A stretch of 64,000 nt of DNA. It comes from Metapseudomonas otitidis. GTDB taxonomy: Bacteria > Pseudomonadota > Gammaproteobacteria > Pseudomonadales > Pseudomonadaceae. Numbering within the stretch: the stretch's first letter is position 1; the number at the start of each line of letters is the position of its first letter. Below are positions 55,025 through 62,354 of the stretch, piece by piece. Made by a program: the position numbers and the translations under genes. The stretch is from the NCBI RefSeq assembly GCF_900111835.1, contig NZ_FOJP01000024.1, positions 26,153 to 90,152 on the forward strand. Direction: 5' to 3'. Under the pieces are notes generated by a model. It was not told where the DNA came from and did no database searches. It saw only the letters and a list, made by a program, of their open reading frames with translations.

Positions 55025-55720
55025 TGTGGGGTGGATGGCGTGCTTTCCATCCGCCCAGGCGCCCGGCCTGACGCCGCAGGTGGATCGCCGGGAGTCGCCT
55101 GCCGGGACGCGATGGGCTTCGCACAGCTCAGCCCATCCTACGGGTGCCACCGGTTCGTAGGATGTGCTGAGGCCACGAAGCGCATCACGCCGAGGCTCGG
55201 GGCGGATCGCGTTCCGTCCATCCGCCCAGGCGCTCGGCCTGACTCCGCAGGTGCTTCGCCGGGAGTCGCCTGCCGGGACGCGATGGGCTTCGCACAGCTC
55301 AGCCCATCCTACGGGTGCCACCGGTTCGTAGGATGTGCTGAGGCCACGAAGCGCATCACGCCGAGGCTCGGGGCGGATCGCGTTCCGTCCATCCGCCCAG
55401 GCGCTCGGCCTGACTCCGCAGGTGCTTCGCCGGGAGTCGCCTGCCGGGACGCGATGGGCTTCGCACAGCTCAGCCCATCCTACGGGTGCCGCCGGTTCGT
55501 AGGATGTGCTGAGGTCACGAAGCGCATCACGCCGGGGCTCGGGGTGGATGGCGTGCTTTCCATCCGCCCAGGCGCCCGGCCTGACGCCGCAGGTGGATCG
55601 TCGGGAAGCGCCTGCCGGGACACGATGGGCTTCGCACAGCTCAGCCCATCCTACGGGTGCTACCGGTTCGTAGGATGTGCTGAGGTCACGAAGCGCATCA
55701 CGCCGGGGCTCGGGGTGGAT
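55025..55720. repeat. 171-bp tandem repeat, four copies, upstream of nosP
   Basis: The landmark GATGGGCTTC occurs at 55111, 55282, 55453 and 55624, exactly 171 bp apart each time. Each unit holds a GGATGG/CCATCC-type element (degenerate in copies 2 and 3), hairpin d (GATGGGCT/AGCCCATC) and hairpin e (GATGTGCT/AGCGCATC, with one mismatch-type change to GTGCT). Because 171 is a multiple of three, open frames run through the array on both strands; they are not genes. Copies 2 and 3 are most alike, pointing to recent unit duplication. Confidence 0.92.
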
Positions 55721-55737
55721 GGCGGTTTTCCATCCAG

Positions 55738-55772
55738 CCACGGCTCCCGGGCTGAAGCCCGGGCTACGTGCC
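55738..55772. repeat. Single REP element
   Basis: CTCCCGGGCTGAAGCCCGGGCTA is one self-complementary unit of the family seen at 45.5 and 46.3-46.6 kb. It stands between the tandem array and the porin terminator. Confidence 0.75.
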
Positions 55773-55783
55773 ACGGTGCCATG

Positions 55784-55814
55784 AAAAAAGGCGGGAGGCC
55801 GAGGCCGTCCCGCC
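55784..55814 (-). terminator. Rho-independent terminator of the porin gene
   Basis: Read on the minus strand, GGCGGGA (55814-55808) pairs with TCCCGCC (55796-55790) around an 11-base loop that is itself partly self-complementary, and is followed by TTTTTT (55789-55784), 29 bases after the porin stop. Confidence 0.85.
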
Positions 55815-55842
55815 AATCCAAGGGAGCAACGAGGGGTGGGGC

Positions 55843-57024
55843 TTACCAGTTGAGCACCACGCCCAGGGCGAGGGTGTCGGTGTCTTCGTTCTGGGTGCTG
55901 CCGACGTGGCCGTCGATCTCGAACTGGTTGTATTCGGCGACCAGCTTGAGGTTGTCGTTGACGTCGTGGAACAGGGCGACGCCGCGGGTCTGGTAGTCGG
56001 CGCCGGCGTTGACCGCGCCGTTGCCGTCGTCCTTGGTCTTGCCGTAGGACAGCGCCAGGCGGTTCTTGCCGAAGCGGTAGGAGCCCTGCAGCAGGTAGCC
56101 GTCGCTGTCCACTTCACGCAGGGTGGCTTCGCCGGCGTTGTTGGTGAAGAAGGGGTTGATGCCCTTGGCCTGGAAGCCGGAGGCGACCACGGAGAAGGCG
56201 CCCATCTTGGCCTGCACGCCGTAGCCCAGGCCCTTGGAGGTGACGCTGTCCACGGCCGGGTCGGTGTTGTCGGAGGTCTGGTAGCCGCCGTTGAGCCAGG
56301 AGTAGATCTGCGCGCCGCCCAGTTCGAATTCGTAGGTGAGTTCGGACTCGAAGCGCGGGTTCTCCTGGTAGGCCTTGCCGGTGGCGCTGCTGTCGTTGGT
56401 GTCCACCGGGTCCATGATGCCGACCGCCAGGCGCAGGCCGTCGGACTTGGGGGTGCGGTAGGTGATCTGCGAGGTGGGGAAGGGATAGGGGTAGCCGCTG
56501 CCGATGTTGCCGAAGGAGACGCCACCGCCATCCACCAGGCCCAGGGTGTCGCTGACCTGGCCGTACCCGGCGAGCAGTTCGTCGAGGAGGATGTTGGAGC
56601 GGGCGAACAGGCCGAAGTCCTTGCCCACCAGCACTTCGCCCCAGTCGCTGGCGACGGTGCCGTAGAACTGGCGCACGTCGATGGCGGTGTCGGTGCCGTT
56701 GGTCTCGCTGTCGTTGATGGTCACCCAGAAGGAGGCGCGGCCGCCGAGCGTGAGGTCATCCACCTGCTTGCCCATGTTGAAACCGATCCAGTTGGGCAGG
56801 AACCCCATCTTCACGCGGGACTGACGGCGGTCGTAGCGCTCGCCTTCGCGGTCGACGTCGCTGTTGACGTAGAAGGCGTTGACGTAGCCGTCGGTGGCGA
56901 AGGTGGTGCCGTCCTTGTCGTAGAGGACGATCTCGGCCTTGGCCTGCTCCATGGCGACCAGGGCCAGCCCGGTGGTGAGGGCGAGGGGGAGGAATCCGAT
57001 GACGGCGTTCTTGTTGTTGTGCAT
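55843..57024 (-). CDS. Outer-membrane porin (Gram-negative porin family)
   Basis: 393 residues from ATG 57024 with GGAG upstream. A signal peptide covers about residues 1-30 (cleavage probably after QAKA), followed by EIVLYDKDGTTFATDGYVNAFY, the first strand of a general porin. Alternating strands run to a C-terminal VVLNW, the terminal aromatic needed for outer-membrane assembly; GEVLVGKDFGLFARSN and SQITYRTPKSDGLRLAVGI are typical of trimeric 16-strand porins. Substrate not predictable. It has its own terminator and is separated from pqqF by a hairpin. Confidence 0.88.
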   Translation of the reverse strand: MHNNKNAVIGFLPLALTTGLALVAMEQAKAEIVLYDKDGTTFATDGYVNAFYVNSDVDREGERYDRRQSRVKMGFLPNWIGFNMGKQVDDLTLGGRASFWVTINDSETNGTDTAIDVRQFYGTVASDWGEVLVGKDFGLFARSNILLDELLAGYGQVSDTLGLVDGGGVSFGNIGSGYPYPFPTSQITYRTPKSDGLRLAVGIMDPVDTNDSSATGKAYQENPRFESELTYEFELGGAQIYSWLNGGYQTSDNTDPAVDSVTSKGLGYGVQAKMGAFSVVASGFQAKGINPFFTNNAGEATLREVDSDGYLLQGSYRFGKNRLALSYGKTKDDGNGAVNAGADYQTRGVALFHDVNDNLKLVAEYNQFEIDGHVGSTQNEDTDTLALGVVLNW

Positions 57025-57210
57025 GGCGCTCTCCGCGGTGTGGGACGACCCGTCCGGGCCGTGTCGGAGGCGATTATCGAAACGCCGGAACCCCCGCCAT
57101 ATGCGGCCTTGGCGCTGTTTCGGCGATTCCTTGGCGGGGCGCGGGCGGGCCTGGCGGAAGGTCGTGGGACGGGCCCGGGGCGGAGGTCGCGGACGGCGGA
57201 CGACCAAGGG

Positions 57211-57235
57211 CCCGCCCCCTTGGACAGGGGGCGGG
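57211..57235. terminator. GC-rich hairpin between pqqF and the porin gene
   Basis: CCCGCCCCC (57211-57219) and GGGGGCGGG (57227-57235) form a perfect 9-bp stem with a 7-base loop, 32 bases after the pqqF stop on the minus strand. No T-tract, so a moderate call. Confidence 0.55.
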
Positions 57236-57267
57236 TCGCTGCGGAAGGAGTAGGACGGAGGGAGGGG

Positions 57268-59682
57268 TCAGCGCCAGGGCAGGCCGGGCGACGGGGCGTT
57301 GGCCAGCAGGTGCCAGCCGCCCTCCCCGGCCGCCAGCCGCGCCAGGGCGCGGTGCAGGTCGTCGGGGCCGAGGGTGGCGAGGGCCAGGGCGAGTTGCAGG
57401 TGCCAGTCCGCCGGCCGGGCGCCGAGGTGCAGGGGGCTGGCGTTGCCGGGCAGGTCCTCGGCCGCTTGCCGCCATGCCTGCAGGAGCGCCTCGCGCAGGG
57501 GCTCGGCCTGCGCCAGCAAGGGCGGTGCCTGGTCGAGGAAGGCCTGGACCTGCACCAGCACTTCGGGCACCGGCGTGTCGGCAGCCTGCACGGCGAACAC
57601 CAGCCCGGCCTGGCCGGCCACGTGGCGCAGGCCGGCGAACACGGCATAGCCGAGGTTCAGCTCGGTGCGCAGGCGCTGGTAGAAGGGCGATTCCAGGCTG
57701 CGACCCAGCCAGTGCCAGAGCGCTTCGCTGCGGGCGCTGCGATCCGGCACCGGGCAGAACAGCACCAGCGCCGGTTCGCCCTGGCCCGGCAGGTGATGCC
57801 AGTGATAACCGGGTGCCAGCGCCGGCGGTGCGAGGCTGCGGGGCATTGCCTCGCCGGGCAGGGCGTCGAGCAGGGCTTGCACGCTGGGCAGGTCGTCGTC
57901 GGCCAGGCCGAGGGCGATCACGTCCCAGCGGCTGGCGTCGAGGCTGCGGCGGATGCTGGCGGGGCTGACGACGGCCTGCGCCGGAGCGGCCCCTCGTGGG
58001 GTGGCGAGCACTTCGGGCAGACGCTGCAGCAACTGCCGGATCGGCAGCTCGGCAGCCAGCCGGTTACGCCCGGCCTGCAGCAGCCGGGGGCCTTGTTCGC
58101 AGGCGGCCAACGGCGGTGCCAGCAGGGTGCGCAGGGCGGCGGCGAGCATGGCCGGGAGGTCGCCGGAACGGCCTTTGACCTGCAGCTGCCAATCCAGCCC
58201 CTGCTCCAGCAGCAGCAGGTCGCCGCCCTGCTGCTGGGCCTGGCTGCGCAACCCGCGCAAGGCGCGCTGCAGCGCCGGGTAGTGGGCGGGGTCGCGGACG
58301 CCGGGGTTCAGCCGCCAGCGCAGGAGCAGTTGGGCGTGCCCGGGGTCCCCCGGCCAGCGCACCAGCGGAGGCGCCGCGCGGGGCGCCTGGGACGGCGCGA
58401 CGAAGGCCTGGAAGGCCGGTGCGGGGCCGAAGCGCCAGCGCACCTCCGGGCGCAGGGGCGGCGCCAGGGGCGCGGGCTCCAGCGCCAGTTCGAAACCGGC
58501 CGACAGGCAGCGGGCCGACACCGGGCGCGCATCGCCCAGCAGGCGCACGAGGCGGGCCGGCTGCAGCTGGGCCAGCAGGGCCGCCAGGGCACTGGCGGGC
58601 AAGGTGCCGTGGCGCTGTGCCTGGTCGCGGATGAACTCCAGGGGCGCCTGCCGGGGCGCGGCGGGCCGCTCGTGCAGGAGGCGCGCCCAGGGCTCTCGCT
58701 CGCGCAGGGCGGCGAGCCAGGCGAACAGGCCGCCTTCGATGCGGGCACGGGTGTCGGCACTGGCATCCGCCAGGGCCAGCTCCAGCACCAGCAGGGCCTG
58801 GCCCTGGTGGTGATAGGTCAGGTGCAGGTCGAGGCCGTCGCACAGGCCCTGTTCGCACAGCCAGCCCTGGAAGCTGCCGGGGCTTTCGTCCCGCAGCAGT
58901 TCGCCGAGCAGTGCCACGGCGTCGGGCAGCGTCTCGGGCTGGCGCTCCAGGGCGAAGGCCAGCCACTGGCGCGGAGCGCCGGGCAGTTGCAGGCGCAGGC
59001 TGTGGCAGGCCAACGGCAGCAGGGGCGGCGCAGCCCGGTGTGGCAGCGCCTGGCCCGGTGGGCAGCCGGCGAAGGCCTCCCGGACGAACGCCTGCACCTG
59101 CTCCGCCGGCTGCGGCGCGACCACCCACAGCTGCCGCTCGCCGGCCTCGGCGAAACGGGCCAGGGCGGCCTGGAAGGCGGGCGCGTCGATGGCCAGGCTG
59201 TCGCGGTGGCCGGCATGGAAGTCGGCCAGGGGGTGACCCGGCGCCAGCGCGGCGGCCAGGGCGGATTGGGCTTGGGTCCAGGGGTCGCGCCCCCGGTTGA
59301 GGTATTCGATCTGCAGGATTTCCCGCTCGCGGCGCTGCAGGTCGAGGCTGGGCAGCGGCGCCTGGATCAGGTCGGCGAGCCGCTCCAGGCCGGCCTGGAG
59401 GCGGTCGGCGGGCAGCTCGAAGAAGAAGTCGGTGTGGTGGGCCTGGGTGCTGGCGTTGAGGCGGCCGCCACAGGTCTGGACGAAGGGCATCAGCCGCTCG
59501 CCCTGGGTGAAGCGCTGGCCGCCGAGAAAACGCAGGTGCTCGAGGAAGTGCGCCAGGCCCGGCCACTCGCGGGGCGCATCATGGCTGCCGGCGTGGACCC
59601 GCAGCAGCACGGCAGCCAGGGGGCCCGGCTGCTGCCAGGTGCGCAGGGGGAGCGGGCTGGAGGGGGCGGGCAACTCGGACAT
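57268..59682 (-). CDS. pqqF: PqqF-type M16 zinc metallopeptidase
   Basis: 804 residues from ATG 59682. H45-F-L-E48-H49 is the inverted zinc motif HxxEH of the M16 (insulinase/pitrilysin) family, within GLAHFLEHLRFLGG; the sequence REREILQIEY supplies the later glutamate. Two M16 half-domains are followed by a divergent second half (LPGQGEPALVLFCPVPDRS...LNLGYAVFAGLR). PqqF trims the PqqA peptide during synthesis of pyrroloquinoline quinone, the cofactor of periplasmic alcohol and glucose dehydrogenases. No other pqq gene is in the window, which is common since pqqF is often unlinked. Composition is extremely GC-rich. Confidence 0.85.
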   Translation of the reverse strand: MSELPAPSSPLPLRTWQQPGPLAAVLLRVHAGSHDAPREWPGLAHFLEHLRFLGGQRFTQGERLMPFVQTCGGRLNASTQAHHTDFFFELPADRLQAGLERLADLIQAPLPSLDLQRREREILQIEYLNRGRDPWTQAQSALAAALAPGHPLADFHAGHRDSLAIDAPAFQAALARFAEAGERQLWVVAPQPAEQVQAFVREAFAGCPPGQALPHRAAPPLLPLACHSLRLQLPGAPRQWLAFALERQPETLPDAVALLGELLRDESPGSFQGWLCEQGLCDGLDLHLTYHHQGQALLVLELALADASADTRARIEGGLFAWLAALREREPWARLLHERPAAPRQAPLEFIRDQAQRHGTLPASALAALLAQLQPARLVRLLGDARPVSARCLSAGFELALEPAPLAPPLRPEVRWRFGPAPAFQAFVAPSQAPRAAPPLVRWPGDPGHAQLLLRWRLNPGVRDPAHYPALQRALRGLRSQAQQQGGDLLLLEQGLDWQLQVKGRSGDLPAMLAAALRTLLAPPLAACEQGPRLLQAGRNRLAAELPIRQLLQRLPEVLATPRGAAPAQAVVSPASIRRSLDASRWDVIALGLADDDLPSVQALLDALPGEAMPRSLAPPALAPGYHWHHLPGQGEPALVLFCPVPDRSARSEALWHWLGRSLESPFYQRLRTELNLGYAVFAGLRHVAGQAGLVFAVQAADTPVPEVLVQVQAFLDQAPPLLAQAEPLREALLQAWRQAAEDLPGNASPLHLGARPADWHLQLALALATLGPDDLHRALARLAAGEGGWHLLANAPSPGLPWR

Positions 59683-59976
59683 GGGCAGCACCGTCGACAA
59701 ATGCGCACAGCATCCTCAACCCATGCCCACAGGGCAATGCTTCTTTGGACGTCAGCGGTGTCTTGACGCTCCGGCCTGGCCTGCCGAGAATCCGCGCGCC
59801 TTCCGGTGCGGCCGTTCTATCCAGCCGAGCCGCCGTGCTTCCCCGCGCGGCGCCGGCCTCAGGTCTTCCAGTCCCGATGTCCGCACCCGCGCACCCTGCG
59901 CCCCCCTTCGACCCGACCCGGTGCCCGGCTGCCTTGCCTCGGGCGCGCGGTCATCCCTACCCAAAAGGAAAACGAC
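59683..59976. other. Divergent intergenic region, pqqF / DUF2165 gene
   Basis: 294 bases between divergent genes. I see no gene, hairpin or consensus promoter. An open frame from 59806 is only the upstream extension of the DUF2165 gene. Confidence 0.5.
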
Positions 59977-60486
59977 ATGACCCTGATCCGCCTGTCCAAG
60001 GCCGCCATGGTGCTGGCCATGGCTTTCTTCGCCACCTTGGTCGCCTTCGGCAACATCACCGACTACGGCACCAACTTCGCCTTCGTGCGCCATGTGTTCC
60101 TGATGGACACGCTGTTCCCCGACAACCAGATCATGTACCGCTCCATCACCACGCCCTGGCTGCACCATGCGGGCTACATCGGCATCATCACGCTGGAAAG
60201 CCTGACCGCCCTGTTCTGCTGGATCGGCGGCGTGCGCCTGCTGCGGGCGATCAAGGCACCGGCCGAGACGTTCCGCGCGGCCAAGGGCTGGGCAGTGGCC
60301 GGCCTGACCCTGGGCTTCCTGACCTGGCAGGTGGGCTTCATGTCGGTGGGCGGGGAATGGTTCGGGATGTGGATGTCGAAGCAGTGGAACGGCGTGCCGG
60401 ATGCCTTCCGCTTCTTCATCACGCTGCTGGTGGTGCTGATCTACCTGACTATGCCCAACGACGGCGGCGAAACCGGCAACGCCTGA
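59977..60486 (+). CDS. DUF2165 family small membrane protein
   Basis: 169 residues with four hydrophobic helices (about 10-28, 63-85, 105-125, 140-158). The opening RLSKAAMVLAMAFFATLVAFGNITDYGTNFAFVRHVFLMDT and the later TWQVGFMSVGGEWFGMWMSKQWNG are characteristic of DUF2165 proteins. ATG 59977 has AAGGAA 6 bases upstream. Function unknown; monocistronic, with a terminator shared with the convergent tRNA. Confidence 0.85.
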   Translation: MTLIRLSKAAMVLAMAFFATLVAFGNITDYGTNFAFVRHVFLMDTLFPDNQIMYRSITTPWLHHAGYIGIITLESLTALFCWIGGVRLLRAIKAPAETFRAAKGWAVAGLTLGFLTWQVGFMSVGGEWFGMWMSKQWNGVPDAFRFFITLLVVLIYLTMPNDGGETGNA

Positions 60487-60506
60487 GTGAGCGGTCGGTC
60501 GTAACT

Positions 60507-60542
60507 AAAAAGCCCCGCCAGCGCTAGCTGTGCGGGGCTTTG
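60507..60542. terminator. Bidirectional terminator between DUF2165 gene and tRNA-Arg
   Basis: AGCCCCGC (60511-60518) pairs with GCGGGGCT (60532-60539), with A-tracts before and TTT after, so it can stop transcription from both sides. Confidence 0.85.
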
Positions 60543-60548
60543 CATTCA

Positions 60549-60625
60549 TGGTGTCCCAGAGTGGGTTCGAACCACCAACCTTCCCCTTAGGAGGGGGATG
60601 CTCTATCCAATTGAGCTACTGGGAC
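60549..60625 (-). tRNA. tRNA-Arg (anticodon CCU)
   Basis: 77 bases on the minus strand beginning GUCCCAG and ending CUGGGAC-ACCA, so the acceptor stem is 7 bp and the CCA end is encoded. The D arm reads AGCUCAAUUGGAUAGAGC, the T arm GGUGGUUCGAACCCACU. The anticodon loop CUCCUAA is closed by UCCCC/GGGGA, giving anticodon CCU, which reads the rare AGG codon. It is intact, with no sign of an integrated element at its 3' end. Confidence 0.95.
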
Positions 60626-60718
60626 ATCGGAACGGGCGGCATGTTAGCGGCGCTCGGCGTTTTTGTCATGCCACTGCCACCGGCTAGGCTCAGACTTCCG
60701 GAAAAAAGGAGCGACACC

Positions 60719-61195
60719 ATGCAACCGAGCCGCCTTGATCCCCTCCCCGACTCCCCCTTCATGACCCTTGAGCTGCGCGCCGCCAGCCCGGCCGATGCCC
60801 CGGCGCTGGCGCTGCTGCTGCACCAGCTGGGGCCGGACGAGCCGCAGCCGGACCCGACGCTGCTGGCGCTGCGCCTGGAGAACCTGCCGGCCGGGCGGGA
60901 GGTGCTGGTGGCGGAGCGGGAGGGCCAGTTGCTGGGCACCTGCACGGTGATCCTGGTGGAGCACCTGGCCCACAACTTCGCCCGCTCGGCCATCGTCGAG
61001 GACGTGGTGGTGGACGCCGAGGCCCGTGGCCTGGGGGTGGGCAAGGCGCTGATGGAGAAGGCGGCGGAGCGCGGCCGGGCGCTGGGCTGCTACAAGCTGG
61101 TGCTTTCCAGCGGGCTGGGCCGCGAGGCGGCCCATGCCTTCTACGAGTCCCTGGGGTACCGGCGCCACGGGGTCAGTTTCTACCTGGACCTGTAG
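60719..61195 (+). CDS. GNAT-family N-acetyltransferase
   Basis: 158 residues from ATG 60719 with AAGGAG 7 bases upstream. The GNAT core is clear: LELRAASPADAPALALLL (strand 1 and helix 1), VLVAEREGQLLGTCTVI, then IVEDVVVDAEARGLGVGKALMEKA, in which R-G-x-G-V-G-K is the acetyl-CoA pyrophosphate loop (motif A), and AHAFYESLGYRRHG (motif B). Acceptor unknown. It converges with the leucine dehydrogenase gene across a 17-base gap. Confidence 0.9.
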   Translation: MQPSRLDPLPDSPFMTLELRAASPADAPALALLLHQLGPDEPQPDPTLLALRLENLPAGREVLVAEREGQLLGTCTVILVEHLAHNFARSAIVEDVVVDAEARGLGVGKALMEKAAERGRALGCYKLVLSSGLGREAAHAFYESLGYRRHGVSFYLDL

Positions 61196-61212
61196 CGCCG
61201 GCGTCGCGCGCT

Positions 61213-62268
61213 TCAGGTCCGCCCGAAGCGCTCTTCGGCCAGGCGGTCGGCCACCTCGGTGGTGGTGCGGCCCTCCTGGTCGGCGCGCTGGAAGATGGTC
61301 TTGAGGGTGGCACCGATGCCTTCGATGTGGGCCTTGAGGGCGGCGGTGCTGCCGCCGCTGCGCTCGTAGTGCACGTCAATGATGCCGCCGGCGTTGATGG
61401 CGTAGTCCGGGGCGTAGAGGCAGCCGTTGCGGCGCAGTTCCTCGGCCAGTTGCGCGTCGGCCAGCTGGTTGTTGGCGGCGCCGGCGACCACGGGGGCGCG
61501 CAAGGCTTCGAGGGTCTGCAGGTTGAGGATGCCACCCATGGCACAGGGGGCGAAGACGTCCACGTCCAGGCCGTAGATCTCGTGCTGGCCGACGGCCTTG
61601 GCGCCCAATTGCTCGACGGCGCGGCGCACGTTGGCTTCGACGATGTCGGTCACCCACAGTTCGGCCCCGGCGTCATGCAGCAGGCGGGCGAGGTGGAAGC
61701 CCACCTGGCCGACGCCCTGGATGGCGACGCGCAGGCCCTTGAGGTCATCCCGGCGCAGGCGGTGCTGCACGGCGACCTTGAGGCCGATGAACACGCCGTA
61801 GGCGGTGGACGGCGACGGGTCGCCGCTGCGGGTGCCGCCGTCGAAGGCTTCGCGGGTGTTGGCGCCGGCCACGTGGCGGGTGCGCTCCGCCATGATCTGC
61901 ATTTCCGTCGGGCCGGTGCCGGAGTCGGCGGCGGTGATGTAGCGCCCGCCGAGGCTGTCGACGAAGTCGCCCATGGCCTGGAACAGCGCTTCGGTCTTGT
62001 CCTTGCGGGGGTCGCCGAAGATGACGGCCTTGCCGCCGCCCAGCGGCAGGCTGGCCAGGGCGGACTTGTAGGTCATGCCACGGGACAGCCGCAGCACGTC
62101 ACGCAGGGCCTGCTCGTCGTCGGCGTAGGGGAACATGCGGCAGCCGCCGAGGGCGGGGCCGAGGTTGCGGTTGTGGATGGCGATGATGGCCTTGAGGCCG
62201 CTGGCCTTGTCGTGGCCGTAGACGACCTGCTCGTGGTGGTCGAATTCGACGTGGCTGAAGACGGACAT
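61213..62268 (-). CDS. ldh: Leu/Val/Phe dehydrogenase
   Basis: 351 residues. The amino-acid dehydrogenase signature is [14 protein letters not shown] with catalytic K80, plus the substrate-side lysine in [10 protein letters not shown]. The NAD-binding fold has [17 protein letters not shown] (about residue 177) and CAMGGILN / GAANNQLA typical of leucine and phenylalanine dehydrogenases. The enzyme interconverts branched-chain or aromatic amino acids and 2-oxo acids with NAD. The gene downstream of the same orientation upstream in position, for indolepyruvate ferredoxin oxidoreductase, acts on related 2-oxo acids, so the two may serve one catabolic route. Confidence 0.9.
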   Translation of the reverse strand: MSVFSHVEFDHHEQVVYGHDKASGLKAIIAIHNRNLGPALGGCRMFPYADDEQALRDVLRLSRGMTYKSALASLPLGGGKAVIFGDPRKDKTEALFQAMGDFVDSLGGRYITAADSGTGPTEMQIMAERTRHVAGANTREAFDGGTRSGDPSPSTAYGVFIGLKVAVQHRLRRDDLKGLRVAIQGVGQVGFHLARLLHDAGAELWVTDIVEANVRRAVEQLGAKAVGQHEIYGLDVDVFAPCAMGGILNLQTLEALRAPVVAGAANNQLADAQLAEELRRNGCLYAPDYAINAGGIIDVHYERSGGSTAALKAHIEGIGATLKTIFQRADQEGRTTTEVADRLAEERFGRT

Positions 62269-62354
62269 GGGGGTTCCTCGATTCGGGTTGGGCGTGTTTC
62301 AAGTCGATGGGGCGCCCTCCCCCATGGACCGGGAGAGGGGCCTCTGATCGGGCG

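Noticed and set aside
55025..55720. CRISPR array
   Set aside because: Units are 171 bp and the whole unit is repeated; there are no short repeats with unique 30-40 bp spacers, and no cas genes anywhere in the window.
55031..55996. Repetitive proteins on both strands of the 171-bp array
   Set aside because: The frames exist because the repeat length is divisible by three; sequences are translated hairpins with no start signals.
55768..59766. Plus-strand frame of 1,332 codons opposite the porin and pqqF
   Set aside because: Runs antisense across two well-supported genes and their terminators; composition is that of GC-rich antisense.
60549..60625. tRNA-Arg as an attachment site
   Set aside because: Both flanks are core genes with normal terminators, and no integrase or duplicated tRNA end is present nearby.
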